Assembly: GCA_947259005.1 (NCBI GenBank)
Contig: CAMYKP010000006.1
Coordinates: 744,001 to 808,000, forward strand
DNA length: 64,000 nt
Origin: an uncultured Parasphingopyxis sp.
GTDB taxonomy: Bacteria > Pseudomonadota > Alphaproteobacteria > Sphingomonadales > Sphingomonadaceae
Direction of reading: 5' to 3'
The position numbers and the translations under genes are program-made. Positions within the stretch are counted from its first letter, which is position 1. Each line of letters opens with the position of its first letter. Below are positions 50,323-58,783 of this stretch, piece by piece. The notes below the pieces were generated by a model. That model had not been told where the DNA came from. It saw only the letters and a list, made by a program, of their open reading frames with translations, and did not search any database.

Positions 50323-50348
50323 CGAAAGTTTGTCGCCCGCACGGGGCC
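50323..50348 (-). terminator. Candidate terminator after the decapeptide-repeat gene
   Basis: On the minus strand, GGGCG and CGCCC flank an A/T-rich loop, followed by five T. It begins just after the stop at 50352. Confidence 0.45.
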
Positions 50349-50351
50349 GAA

Positions 50352-50945
50352 CTAGCGTGCCAGCATCGCAATCTGCGCGTCCAGGGTTGCCAGCACATCG
50401 GCGCGAACGTCGCTTGGAATATCTGCTTCGCTGGCGATTTCCGTGCGCGCTTCGCGCAAGCCTTCCAGCGCCCCGGCCCGGGCGTCGACTGCCAGAGCCT
50501 CACGGCAAATCATCAGGCGCAGATGCTCGCGGCCGGTCGCGGGATCCGTGCTCTCCTCGCTGTGAACGGCCTCCCCGCTCGCATGGCACGCTTCGACCGA
50601 TTCAATCACCGGGATCATGGCGAGCAGTTCTTCGCGGTCCGGAACCATCTCCTGCAATTCGGCCTCGCTGGGAATCATTGCGCGCAATTCGGCCTCGCTC
50701 GGGATCATGGCGGCCAGCTCTTCCCGGCTTGGAATCATCGCTTCGATCTCCTCGGCGGTCAGATACTCGCCATCGCCTCCATAATAGACATGGCGTTCCC
50801 CGTCATGGCGATGGGTGCCCGAGGCTGCGGCCTCATCCTCCGTCTGTGCCGATGCAGCACTGATCGTTGCCGCCATCGAGATTGCGACAGCTGCGCCAAT
50901 GGCAATCAGGCCCGTGGTACGGCGAAAATGGGATGGTCTGCGCAT
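50352..50945 (-). CDS. Secreted protein with five tandem decapeptide repeats
   Basis: A 197-residue protein with a Sec signal peptide (RTTGLIAIGAAVAISMAATISAASA, cleavage near residue 33) and a His-rich segment (THRHDGERHVYY). Five consecutive 10-residue units (residues about 64-113) follow, each with Met at the same position and mostly reading E-L-x-A-M-I-P-S. The repeat DNA (50607-50756) is itself partly conserved, suggesting recent unit duplication. The C-terminal part has C120 and C147 and a helical tail. No family recognised. GGAGAA precedes the start. Confidence 0.8.
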   Translation of the reverse strand: MRRPSHFRRTTGLIAIGAAVAISMAATISAASAQTEDEAAASGTHRHDGERHVYYGGDGEYLTAEEIEAMIPSREELAAMIPSEAELRAMIPSEAELQEMVPDREELLAMIPVIESVEACHASGEAVHSEESTDPATGREHLRLMICREALAVDARAGALEGLREARTEIASEADIPSDVRADVLATLDAQIAMLAR

Positions 50946-51246
50946 GGAAATTCTCCTGAAGTTCTGTGTTCCTGAAACGGGCTCGGGGCATCATCGAAAA
51001 TCCTTCCACCGAACCTCTTACGACAATGATCGTAATAGCATCGCGCATTTGTGTAAACGACAGGCGTCGTATCTCGTCGACGGGAAATGACCGATTGTCG
51101 AAATCTCTTACAGGTCGCCCATTGGTTAACGGCGTGAAAACCATCGAAACGACGGAATTCCGCCATTCATGCAAAACTGGCACGGCCGCTGCATGGTATA
51201 GGGCGTTCCATACCCACAATACCCCCATGAGGGACGGGTTAGCCAG
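50946..51246. other. 301-bp intergenic region
   Basis: No gene seen; the frames that cross it lack family features. It lies downstream of the flippase-like gene and upstream of the decapeptide-repeat gene, both on the minus strand, so it should hold the latter's promoter. AT-rich runs near 51035-51060 and 51100-51130 are candidates, but no clear hexamer pair stands out. The flippase-end hairpin begins at 51231. Confidence 0.5.
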
Positions 51247-51274
51247 CTATACTGGTCTCGCGCTAACCCGTCCC
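51231..51274. repeat. Hairpin at the end of the flippase-like gene
   Basis: GGGACGGGTTAGC (51231-51243) and GCTAACCCGTCCC (51262-51274) are perfect 13-base reverse complements around an 18-base loop; TGA/TCA extend it with one bulge. It spans the last codons of the flippase-like gene. No T run follows on the minus strand, so it may protect the 3' end rather than terminate. Confidence 0.55.
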
Positions 51275-52302
51275 CTCATCCCCAGAAAAATCAGCGCAGC
51301 CAGCCCGGTGGGCACGTAGAAGAGCATCAGGCGCCATATCACCATCACCGGCCCCAATGTGTCCGGCGAGACGAACGGCGCGTAAAGCAGCAGGAAAGCC
51401 GCTTCGGTGCCGCCTACGCCGCCCGGCGTGGGCACGATGGTGCTGAAGGTGAAGGTCAGCCATTGCAGCGCCCAATAGAGCAAGGGCAGCATGGTGCCCC
51501 CGGCAAAGCCGATAATCGCCGTCGCAACCGAATAGCGCGCGCCCCATTGCACGGCCGATAGCGCCATGCTCGCCATCACGACCGATTTGCCGCCCTTGAT
51601 CACGGTCTTCCAGTCGCTGGCAACATTGCGGCCAAGCTCGGCAGTGCGCCTACCCAGCCGCGTCGCCATATCGCCGATCCGTGCTCCGAACCATCCACGC
51701 CGCGCGATACCGAAAACCGTTCCCGCAATCAGGATGATTGCAACAAGAAACAGCATTGCCTGTGCGGTGGATGCGCGCGCACCCACCCAGTCGAGCCCCT
51801 GCAGCGTCGAGGGAAGTTCGAAACCGAAGGCGAAAAACAGCGCGAAGGCCAAAAGGCTGAGCATCACGATCGTGTCTTCGGCAATCTGCGTCGAAATCAG
51901 CGTTCCGGCCTTGTCGGCGGACACGCCTTCATTGACCAGAAACCCCCATTTGATGACCGTCCCGCCGGTTGCCGTCGGCGTCACCGAATTGGCGATGACC
52001 GTGCCGAGAATGATCCGGATATTCTGCTTCAGTTCCAGCGGCACCCCCAGGAAGCGGCACCAGATGGCGAGACGCAGGACATTGGTGATCCAGGGAACCA
52101 GCGAAAGCCCCGCCGCGATGGCGAGTAACCATGGCCGCTCGGCAATCGACGACAATGGCCGCCCGTCCAGCGCCCAGAGGAAGAAAATGATATTGCCGAG
52201 TGCCGCCAGCGGGAGCGCCCAAAGCGCCAGCCGGATGGCGTGACGACTCAGTCTGGCTGGCTTTGCCGGTTTGGCATCGCTGTCGTTCAAATCGTGCGGC
52301 AC
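51247..52302 (-). CDS. Lysylphosphatidylglycerol synthase TM-region/flippase-like protein
   Basis: A 351-residue polytopic protein with about eight membrane helices and the UPF0104 motifs VIANSVTPTATGGTVIKWGFLVNEGVSADKAGTLISTQIAEDTIVM and TFTFSTIVPTPGGVGGTEAAFLLL. These correspond to the flippase half of MprF/aglD-type proteins, without the lysyl-transferase domain. A role in moving a lipid or lipid-linked compound across the inner membrane is inferred from the family. Confidence 0.88.
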   Translation of the reverse strand: MPHDLNDSDAKPAKPARLSRHAIRLALWALPLAALGNIIFFLWALDGRPLSSIAERPWLLAIAAGLSLVPWITNVLRLAIWCRFLGVPLELKQNIRIILGTVIANSVTPTATGGTVIKWGFLVNEGVSADKAGTLISTQIAEDTIVMLSLLAFALFFAFGFELPSTLQGLDWVGARASTAQAMLFLVAIILIAGTVFGIARRGWFGARIGDMATRLGRRTAELGRNVASDWKTVIKGGKSVVMASMALSAVQWGARYSVATAIIGFAGGTMLPLLYWALQWLTFTFSTIVPTPGGVGGTEAAFLLLYAPFVSPDTLGPVMVIWRLMLFYVPTGLAALIFLGMRGRVSARPV

Positions 52303-52404
52303 CTGTATGGACCCGGAAAAAGCATGACAGGCCGTTTAGCCGAACGACCCGTCCGCGCAAAGCACTCCCCGCCCCGCCGCAGGGACGAACGGTCGCGAAA
52401 CGAT

Positions 52405-53190
52405 TCAACGGGTCCAGTTGTCGTGCAGTATCGCCGCGGTTTTCTCATCCGCCGGAAAAAAGGCTTCGATGGCGAGTTCCGACAGGGTGATGTCGACCGG
52501 CGTCCCGAAGATCGTGATCGTTGCCACGAAGGAAAGCCGCCCGAGCACCGTGTCGAGGATGAGCGGGACCCAGATCCTGTCCGGATCGGCGGGCGGCGGC
52601 TCCTTGTCGCTTTCATGCGGATAGGAGGCCACTTCGTCGCGCAGCTCCATCAAACCCGGATCGGCGCTGCTGGCAATCTGCTGGTCGAGCTGTTCCAGCA
52701 CATGCGCGTGCCATTCCGCGAGATTGACGACCTGCGGCGCCAGTCCGTCCGGATGGAGCGCCAGCTTGATCGCGTTGATCGGCGGTACGAGCAGCGTCGT
52801 CCCGATCTGCTCGGTAAAGAAGCTGATCGCATCGTTCATCGCGACAACATTCCAGTGCCGGTCGACGGCGATGGCCGGATAGGGCTCATGCCCTTTCAGG
52901 ATATGCTGGATCGAGTTCCGCGCAACGGCCATTGCCGGATCGTCAAGCGTGCGCTCGCCATGGCGCGGTGCAAAGCCCGCTGCCGTCAGCAGGCCGTTGC
53001 GGGCCCGATAGGGAATGTCCAGCCGCTCGGCGAGCCGGTCGATCGTGCCGGTACTGGGCTGCGAACGGCCCGTTTCAATAAAACTCAGATGGCGCGGCGA
53101 GATATCCGCCTCCAGCGCCAATTGCATCTGGCTGAGCCGCCTGCGCTCGCGCCATTGCCGGATCTGCTTTCCCACCACCATCGTCGCCAT
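52405..53190 (-). CDS. XRE family regulator with MmyB-like ligand domain
   Basis: A 261-residue regulator with an N-terminal helix-turn-helix (IRQWRERRRLSQMQLALEADISPRHLSFIETGRSQPS). The MmyB-like C-terminal domain carries YPAIAVDRHWNVVAMNDAISFF, with later acidic and His residues, a PAS-like fold thought to bind a fatty-acid-like ligand in this group. It is divergent from a small membrane protein across a perfect 17-bp palindrome, the probable shared operator. Confidence 0.9.
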   Translation of the reverse strand: MATMVVGKQIRQWRERRRLSQMQLALEADISPRHLSFIETGRSQPSTGTIDRLAERLDIPYRARNGLLTAAGFAPRHGERTLDDPAMAVARNSIQHILKGHEPYPAIAVDRHWNVVAMNDAISFFTEQIGTTLLVPPINAIKLALHPDGLAPQVVNLAEWHAHVLEQLDQQIASSADPGLMELRDEVASYPHESDKEPPPADPDRIWVPLILDTVLGRLSFVATITIFGTPVDITLSELAIEAFFPADEKTAAILHDNWTR

Positions 53191-53246
53191 CGGATCGCTC
53201 CCTGTCTCGATAGCTTCCGGGATAGGCCAGCCCGCGATCCAATTCC

Positions 53247-53263
53247 ATTACCTCCAAGGTAAT
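53247..53263. promoter_or_regulatory. Perfect 17-bp palindrome, likely operator of the XRE regulator
   Basis: ATTACCTCCAAGGTAAT has 7-bp arms ATTACCT/AGGTAAT around CCA. It lies in the 129-bp gap between the XRE/MmyB regulator gene and the divergent small membrane protein. XRE regulators bind such short palindromes. Regulation is inferred from position. Confidence 0.65.
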
Positions 53264-53319
53264 CGACTTGACCCCGGCCAGTGCGGAAAAGGCGCATGTT
53301 CCAACGACAGGAGGACCCC

Positions 53320-53718
53320 ATGACCCTGGATTATGTGAAGAAGATATTTCTTATCGACGCCGCGGCGTGCGCGCTGACCTTTGGCAGCGGTGTGTTCGCA
53401 ACTCAGATGATCGCCGCCGATACCGGGCTCAGTCCGTTTATCGTGGCCGAAGCTGGCTGGATCTGCCTTGGCGCGGCCCTGCTCTGGGGCTGGCTCGGCA
53501 CCCGTGCGCAGCCGCCCATCCGCATTTGCTGGCTGGCCATCGCGCTCAATATCGGCTGGATCGCAGCCAGTATCGGCGTGTTCGAACTGAACTATTCCAG
53601 CCTGACCACGCTCGGCAGAATCCTCGTCCCGCTTCAGGCGGCAGGGGTCCTGATGCTGGTAGTTTTGGAGATTATGGGCGTTCGGCAGATGGGCCGTCAG
53701 CGACCCGCTTCTGCCTGA
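53320..53718 (+). CDS. Small four-helix membrane protein
   Basis: A 132-residue protein with helices near residues 8-26 (FLIDAAACALTFGSGVF), 40-58 (FIVAEAGWICLGAALLWGWL), 66-84 (ICWLAIALNIGWIAASIGV) and 100-120 (ILVPLQAAGVLMLVVLEIMGV). The layout is similar to small DUF-type membrane proteins commonly located beside XRE/MmyB regulators. AGGAGG precedes the start at 53320. Function unknown; probably controlled by the divergent regulator. Confidence 0.8.
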   Translation: MTLDYVKKIFLIDAAACALTFGSGVFATQMIAADTGLSPFIVAEAGWICLGAALLWGWLGTRAQPPIRICWLAIALNIGWIAASIGVFELNYSSLTTLGRILVPLQAAGVLMLVVLEIMGVRQMGRQRPASA

Positions 53719-53734
53719 TATCGGGGAACGGGCG

Positions 53735-54067
53735 TCAGCTGGCTGCGGCCGCGACGCCCTTTTCCTGCAACAGCGCCTGCAGTTCGCCAGCTTCGTACAT
53801 TTCCATCATGATGTCCGACCCGCCGACAAATTCGCCCTTCACATAGAGCTGCGGCACGGTCGGCCAGTCGGAATATTCTTTCACGCCCTGGCGGACTTCC
53901 TGATCCTGCAACACATCGACGCTGGAAAATTCAACGCCGCAATGTTCGAGGATCGCGACCGCACGGCTGGAAAAGCCGCATTGCGGAAAAAGGGGCGAGC
54001 CCTTCATAAACAGGACTACATCGCTGCCTTTGACGGCCTGGTCGATCCGGGACTGTGCGTCGGACAT
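53735..54067 (-). CDS. grxD: Monothiol glutaredoxin, Grx4 family
   Basis: A 110-residue monothiol glutaredoxin with the active-site motif CGFS (C30) in MKGSPLFPQCGFSSRAV, TVPQLYVKGEFVGGSDIMMEMYEAGEL and the C-terminal LLQEKG. Such proteins bind a [2Fe-2S] cluster shared between two subunits with glutathione and hand it on, often as a heterodimer with BolA. The bolA gene is 11 bp upstream on the same strand, a strong sign of that partnership. GGAG precedes the start. Confidence 0.95.
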   Translation of the reverse strand: MSDAQSRIDQAVKGSDVVLFMKGSPLFPQCGFSSRAVAILEHCGVEFSSVDVLQDQEVRQGVKEYSDWPTVPQLYVKGEFVGGSDIMMEMYEAGELQALLQEKGVAAAAS

Positions 54068-54078
54068 GGTCTATACTC

Positions 54079-54312
54079 CTATTCGGGTGTTGCAGTGGTC
54101 AGCTGCAGGGCGTGAAGAACGCCGCCCATGCGGCCATCCAACGCCTTGTACACCGCCTGATGCTGTTTGATGCGGGTCATGCCGCGAAAGCTCTCTGCCA
54201 CTACGCGCGCTGCATAATGATCGCCATCGCCCGCGAGATCGGTAATCTCGACCTCGGCATCCGGAATCGCGTCACGGATCATCGTTTCAATATCATCGGC
54301 GGCCATCGGCAT
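54079..54312 (-). CDS. bolA: BolA family protein
   Basis: A 77-residue BolA-like protein: DIETMIRDAIPDAEVEITDLAGDGDHYAARVVAESFRGMTRIKQHQAVYKALDGRMGGVLHALQLTT, with conserved H50-equivalent and the KQHQxVYxAL motif. BolA partners bind Grx4 and share its iron-sulfur cluster. ATG at 54312 or 54306 could be the start; the usual start is M-P/M-x-D. It lies 4 bp after the DUF1476 gene and 11 bp before grxD. Confidence 0.9.
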   Translation of the reverse strand: MPMAADDIETMIRDAIPDAEVEITDLAGDGDHYAARVVAESFRGMTRIKQHQAVYKALDGRMGGVLHALQLTTATPE

Positions 54313-54316
54313 GAGG

Positions 54317-54643
54317 CTAGTCTGTCGATTCGATGAGCTGCCGGCGCGCTTCGATGGTCTTCTCGTCCAGCTTGGCGCGGATGGCGTCGGTATCGACATC
54401 CTGGCCGGCTGTGGCGAGATCTCCATGTACCTTGCGAATCACATCGTCATCGCCGACTTCCTCGAAATCGGCCTGGACAACGGCTTTGGCATAGGCGTCG
54501 GTTTCTTCCGCCGTCAGCCCCATCAGGCCAGCAGCCCATTCACCGACGAGGCGGTTACGCCGCGCCGTGATACGGAACTGCATTTCCTGATCATGGGCGA
54601 ACTTGTTTTCGAACCCTTTTTCACGATCCTTGAAATCGGCCAT
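54317..54643 (-). CDS. DUF1476 protein, F1Fo-ATPase inhibitor zeta-like
   Basis: A 108-residue protein beginning MADFKDREKGFENKFAHDQE, with WAAGLMGLTAEETDAYAKAVVQADFEEVGDDDVIRKV and a helical C-terminus. This is the DUF1476 family, whose Paracoccus member (zeta subunit) inhibits the F1-ATPase through its N-terminal helix. GGAGAAAGAGTTCC precedes the start at 54643. No ATP synthase genes are adjacent; it sits between a quinone oxidoreductase-like gene and bolA. Confidence 0.9.
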   Translation of the reverse strand: MADFKDREKGFENKFAHDQEMQFRITARRNRLVGEWAAGLMGLTAEETDAYAKAVVQADFEEVGDDDVIRKVHGDLATAGQDVDTDAIRAKLDEKTIEARRQLIESTD

Positions 54644-54732
54644 GGAACTCTTTCTCCGGGAAATGAATGCGTCTGCTTTCAAATAGGGAGCCGGGAGCTC
54701 CGGCGCAACGGGGCTGTGCCCGCTGCCCGAAC

Positions 54733-55734
54733 TTAGTCGGCAACCCTCACGACCAGCTTGCCGATCGCCTTGCGTGCACCCATTTTGGCAATTGCATCGC
54801 CGCCTTGTTCGAACGGAAAGACTTCGGTGACCTTCGGCGCAATCTTGCCTTCGCTCCACCAGCTGAAAAGCTGGTCGACATTTTTGCGATTATGCTGGGG
54901 ATCGCGCGCTGCAAAAGCCCCCCAGAAAACGCCGCGCACATCGCAGGATTTGAGAAGGGTAAGATTGAGCGGGAGTTTCGGGATACCGGCCGGAAAGCCG
55001 ATCACCAGATAGCGGCCTTCCCAGGCAATCGACCGCAGGGCGGGTTCGGCATAGTCGCCGCCGACCGCGTCATAGATAACATCGGCACCATTCGGCCCGA
55101 CCTTCTCCTTGAACTGACCCGCAAGCGCCTTGGACGCATCCTTGTCGAAAGGTCCGCGGTCATAGATCAGCACATCGTCTGCCCCGGCATCGCGCACCGC
55201 CTGCGCTTTCTCCTCGCTGGACACCGCGCCAATGACGCGCGCACCCATCGCCTTGCCAATCTCCACTGCAGCAAGGCCGACACCGCCGGCTGCACCCAGC
55301 ACAAGGAGAGTTTCTCCCTCTTTCAGGTCGCCGCGATCGGCCAGCGCATGAATGGTCGTGCCGTATGTCAGGATCATCGCCGAGCCATGCTCGAAATCCA
55401 CATCATCGGGGAGCTTGAACGCGCCCGTGGACTGCACGGCCAGATACTCCGCCATGCCGCCATTGCCGCACATGGCCAGCACACGGTCTCCCGCGGCGAA
55501 ATCGGTTACGCCTTCGCCAACCGCTTCGACGACGCCGGCAATCTCGCCACCCGGCGCGAAAGGACGCTCAGGCTTGAACTGGTATTTGTCTATGAGCATC
55601 AGGACGTCAGGATAATTGATGGCACAGGCCTTGACCGCGACCAGCAACTGCCCCGGTCCGGCCTCCGGCTTGTCCAGCTCGCCCATTTTGAGCGTTTCGG
55701 GTCCACCGGTTTCATAGGACAAAAGGGCTTTCAT
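54733..55734 (-). CDS. Zinc-free quinone oxidoreductase-like MDR protein
   Basis: A 333-residue medium-chain dehydrogenase/reductase. It starts [29 protein letters not shown] and carries the nucleotide-binding motif LVLGAAGGVGLAAVEIGKAMGARVIG, the quinone reductase-type NYPDVLMLIDKYQFKPERPFAPGGEIAGVVEAVGEGV and ADVIYDAVGGDYAEPALRSIAWEGRYLVIGFPAG. NADPH-dependent reduction of quinones or enals is likely. The start at 55734 overlaps the leuD stop by one base (TGATG). Confidence 0.9.
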   Translation of the reverse strand: MKALLSYETGGPETLKMGELDKPEAGPGQLLVAVKACAINYPDVLMLIDKYQFKPERPFAPGGEIAGVVEAVGEGVTDFAAGDRVLAMCGNGGMAEYLAVQSTGAFKLPDDVDFEHGSAMILTYGTTIHALADRGDLKEGETLLVLGAAGGVGLAAVEIGKAMGARVIGAVSSEEKAQAVRDAGADDVLIYDRGPFDKDASKALAGQFKEKVGPNGADVIYDAVGGDYAEPALRSIAWEGRYLVIGFPAGIPKLPLNLTLLKSCDVRGVFWGAFAARDPQHNRKNVDQLFSWWSEGKIAPKVTEVFPFEQGGDAIAKMGARKAIGKLVVRVAD

Positions 55735-56327
55735 CAGGCTGTCTCCTTTACGAGCCATGGCCGGGCGGCACTGGCTTTCTGTTCATAGACAGCAATTGCG
55801 TCCCCGCTCTCCAGCGTCAACCCGATCTCGTCGAGCCCCGCCACAAGGCAGGATTTGCGAAATGCATCGATCGGGAATTCGAACCGATCCTGAAACGGCG
55901 TCGTCACCACCTGATTTTCAAGATCGACAGTGATCGGATCGGTTGTCGCGACCTCCATCAGCCGGTCGATCGCCGATTGCGGGAGCTCAACGGCCAAAAT
56001 GCCGTTCTTGAACGCGTTGCTCGCAAAGATGTCGGAGAAGCTCGTCGCGATAACCACGCGAACACCCATATCGTTAAGCGCCCAGGCCGCATGTTCGCGG
56101 CTCGACCCGCAGCCGAAATTATCGCCTGCGATCAGGATCGGCGCGCCTGCATATTCGGGATCGTCGAATACATTGCCTTCCTCGGCACGCACGACCTTGA
56201 ACGCGCCCTCGAACAGGCCTTCGCGGCTGATCGTTTTCAGATACGCGGCCGGAATGATGATATCGGTATCGACATTTTCTCGCCCGAACGGATAGGCGCG
56301 GCCCTCGACTTGCTTGAACGCTTCCAT
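55734..56327 (-). CDS. leuD: 3-isopropylmalate dehydratase small subunit
   Basis: A 197-residue swivel subunit of isopropylmalate isomerase (leucine synthesis). Motifs are [47 protein letters not shown] and [26 protein letters not shown]. It pairs with LeuC, but a lactonase-like gene sits between them; each junction overlaps (TGATG). The following quinone oxidoreductase gene overlaps its stop as well. Confidence 0.96.
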   Translation of the reverse strand: MEAFKQVEGRAYPFGRENVDTDIIIPAAYLKTISREGLFEGAFKVVRAEEGNVFDDPEYAGAPILIAGDNFGCGSSREHAAWALNDMGVRVVIATSFSDIFASNAFKNGILAVELPQSAIDRLMEVATTDPITVDLENQVVTTPFQDRFEFPIDAFRKSCLVAGLDEIGLTLESGDAIAVYEQKASAARPWLVKETA

Positions 56328-57166
56328 CAGCGTGCACTTTCCGGGAAGGCTGGCAGCCGTTCGATATCGCCGGGATCGTGCTGGATGACGATCATCGCTT
56401 CCAGCGCCTGATCGATCTGCAGGAAGCGCTCGAACGAGGCCAGCGTATCGGCGCGATCGGTATTGAACACCGGTACCCCGTAATTCTCGATCTGTTCGCG
56501 GAAATGATAAAGATCGCCGGTCAGGAGCACCGGCCCGGTTTCAGGGAGGCGCACGAGCAGCGCACTATGCCCGGGCGTATGACCCGGCATCGAAAGTATC
56601 ATAACGCTGCCATCACCGAAGACATCATGATCACGCCCAAAATCCACGCTCTCCGCATCGCCGGAAATCCAGGGTGCAAGCGCGGCCTGGGCCGAAGGCA
56701 TTTCCTGATCGCGAACCGCAGCGATATCCCGCCGGTTCATGAGCAGGGTCGATGCCGCAAAATCGGATGCCTGCCCGATATGGTCGTCATGATAATGGCT
56801 CAGACCAAGGAAAGTGATATTTTCCGGCGTGAGCCCGATATCGCCAAGCTGGTCGGCGATCGTTCGGTCCAGAGACAGAGTGAATATCCATTGGGTGACC
56901 GACGTACCGAGCATTTGCCCGGAAAGTCCGGCATCCCAAAGCAGGTAACGATCGCCGTTCCGGATGACGTAACAGCCGACAGTCATTGTCCCCGTTTCGC
57001 CATCATAGAGATGGCCGTCCGAAAAAGGGCCGATATCGCTCAAGATCATGGTGCCGCAGTCGAGCCGCCACATTTCGATATCGGGCGCCGATGTGTCTTG
57101 GGCAAACGCGGCTGCCGGCATGAGGAGCGCGGCAAGCCCTAGTCCGAATTTACGCATCGTCTTCAT
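56327..57166 (-). CDS. Secreted MBL fold protein, N-acyl homoserine lactonase-like
   Basis: A 279-residue protein with a Sec signal peptide ([17 protein letters not shown], cleavage near residue 22). The MBL motif is [11 protein letters not shown] (H124, H126, D128, H129), followed by [15 protein letters not shown] (H) and LLTGDLYHF (D). Relatives include AHL lactonases (HxDH) and related lactone hydrolases that quench quorum sensing. The gene is embedded between leuC and leuD: its ATG overlaps the leuC stop (ATGA) and its stop overlaps the leuD start (TGATG). A link with leucine synthesis is otherwise unknown. The start at 57166 fits the signal peptide. Confidence 0.88.
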   Translation of the reverse strand: MKTMRKFGLGLAALLMPAAAFAQDTSAPDIEMWRLDCGTMILSDIGPFSDGHLYDGETGTMTVGCYVIRNGDRYLLWDAGLSGQMLGTSVTQWIFTLSLDRTIADQLGDIGLTPENITFLGLSHYHDDHIGQASDFAASTLLMNRRDIAAVRDQEMPSAQAALAPWISGDAESVDFGRDHDVFGDGSVMILSMPGHTPGHSALLVRLPETGPVLLTGDLYHFREQIENYGVPVFNTDRADTLASFERFLQIDQALEAMIVIQHDPGDIERLPAFPESAR

Positions 57167-58593
57167 CCCATCATCTCCCTGATATCGGTGAGTTTTCCCG
57201 TTATGGCGGCAGCAGCGGCCATGGCTGGCGATACCAGATGCGTGCGCGCGCCCGGCCCCTGCCTGCCGACAAAATTGCGGTTCGAGGTCGATGCGCAGCG
57301 CTGACCGGGAGGAACCTTGTCCGGATTCATACCGAGACACATAGAGCAACCCGGTTCCCGCCATTCAAAGCCCGCCTCGATAAATATGCGATCGAGGCCC
57401 TCTACCTCGGCCTGGTGCTTCACAAGGCCCGAGCCCGGCACGACGAGGGCCTGCTTGATACCCTCTGCAATCTTGCGCCCTTTCGCAACCTCGGCAGCGG
57501 CGCGCAGATCCTCGATACGGCTATTCGTGCAACTGCCGATAAAGATATTGTCGACGGCGACATCCTGCATCCGCTGGCCGGGAGCCAGCCCCATATAATC
57601 AAGCGACTTGAGCGCGGCTGCGCGTTTCGATTCATCCGCAAAGCTGTCGGGATCCGGGACGATGCCCGTGATCGGCACCACATCTTCCGGGCTCGTGCCC
57701 CAGGTGACATTGGGGGCGATATCGGCAGCATCGAGATCTATGCGCTTGTCATAGGTCGCCCCCGGATCGCTCGGCAGCGACCGCCACCATGTGAGCGCAG
57801 CCTCCCAGTCCGCGCCTTCCGGTGCGTATGGACGGCCTTTCAGATAGGCGAAGGTTTTCTCGTCAGGTGCAATCAGCCCGGCCCGCGCGCCTGCCTCGAT
57901 AGACATGTTGGAAACGGTCAACCGCCCCTCGATACTCATGTCGCGGATCGTGGACCCGGTATATTCGATGACATGACCATTGCCGCCAGAAGCGCCAAGC
58001 TTGCCGACAATCGCCAGCACCAGATCCTTGGGCGAAACGCCGAAACCGAGCGTGCCTTCGACACGAACTTCCATGCTTTTCGATTGCTTGAGGAGCAAGG
58101 TCTGCGTCGCCAGCACATGTTCGACTTCGCTCGTCCCGATGCCGAATGCCAATGCGCCCAGCGCGCCATGGGCGGCCGTGTGGCTGTCTCCGCAGACCAG
58201 CGTACAGCCGGGGAGCGTGAAGCCCTGTTCGGGCCCCACGACATGAACGATACCCTGTTCGGGGGCGGCGTCATCGATATAGCGGATGCCAAAGGCGGGC
58301 GCGTTGGCTTCCAGCGCCTCAAGCTGCTTCGCCGACATCAGGTCTGCAATGGGGATACGATTGCCATCCGCATCGCGCCGCGCGGTCGTCGGGAGATTGT
58401 GATCGGCCACGGCAAGGGTCAGGTCGGGCCGGCGAACCGTGCGCCCGGCAGCGCGCAGACCTTCAAAGGCTTGCGGACTTGTAACCTCATGGACGAGGTG
58501 ACGATCGATAAAGACAATGCAGGTTCCGTCATCGCGCCTTTCGACGACATGCGAATCCCAGATTTTCTCGTAAAGCGTACGTGGCTGATTCAT
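57163..58593 (-). CDS. leuC: 3-isopropylmalate dehydratase large subunit
   Basis: A 476-residue aconitase-family [4Fe-4S] enzyme. Features are [53 protein letters not shown] and a cluster-cysteine region [21 protein letters not shown] with a later [13 protein letters not shown]. It runs from [17 protein letters not shown] to IREMMG. GGGAAG precedes the start at 58593. It is first in leuC-MBL-leuD-qor-DUF1476-bolA-grxD. It needs LeuD for activity. Confidence 0.96.
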   Translation of the reverse strand: MNQPRTLYEKIWDSHVVERRDDGTCIVFIDRHLVHEVTSPQAFEGLRAAGRTVRRPDLTLAVADHNLPTTARRDADGNRIPIADLMSAKQLEALEANAPAFGIRYIDDAAPEQGIVHVVGPEQGFTLPGCTLVCGDSHTAAHGALGALAFGIGTSEVEHVLATQTLLLKQSKSMEVRVEGTLGFGVSPKDLVLAIVGKLGASGGNGHVIEYTGSTIRDMSIEGRLTVSNMSIEAGARAGLIAPDEKTFAYLKGRPYAPEGADWEAALTWWRSLPSDPGATYDKRIDLDAADIAPNVTWGTSPEDVVPITGIVPDPDSFADESKRAAALKSLDYMGLAPGQRMQDVAVDNIFIGSCTNSRIEDLRAAAEVAKGRKIAEGIKQALVVPGSGLVKHQAEVEGLDRIFIEAGFEWREPGCSMCLGMNPDKVPPGQRCASTSNRNFVGRQGPGARTHLVSPAMAAAAAITGKLTDIREMMG

Positions 58594-58783
58594 TCGAGCT
58601 TCCCTAACCGTATTTTGCGGCAGTGCAAAAGAAGGAATGCTTAGAATACGAATGATTTGGAATATTGCAACCGGGCGCAAAGCTGATTCGCTTCGTCGCG
58701 AATGCCTGTCCGCCGGCTAGCCTTTGCCACAATTCCGGCGAACACGGGCATGTGTGTGGAACGTGTTGAGTAGGATCGCCAAA

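Noticed and set aside
50833-51228. 131-codon minus frame and 117-codon plus frame in the gap near 51 kb
   Set aside because: Mutually antisense, without signatures, and partly overlapping the start of the decapeptide-repeat gene.
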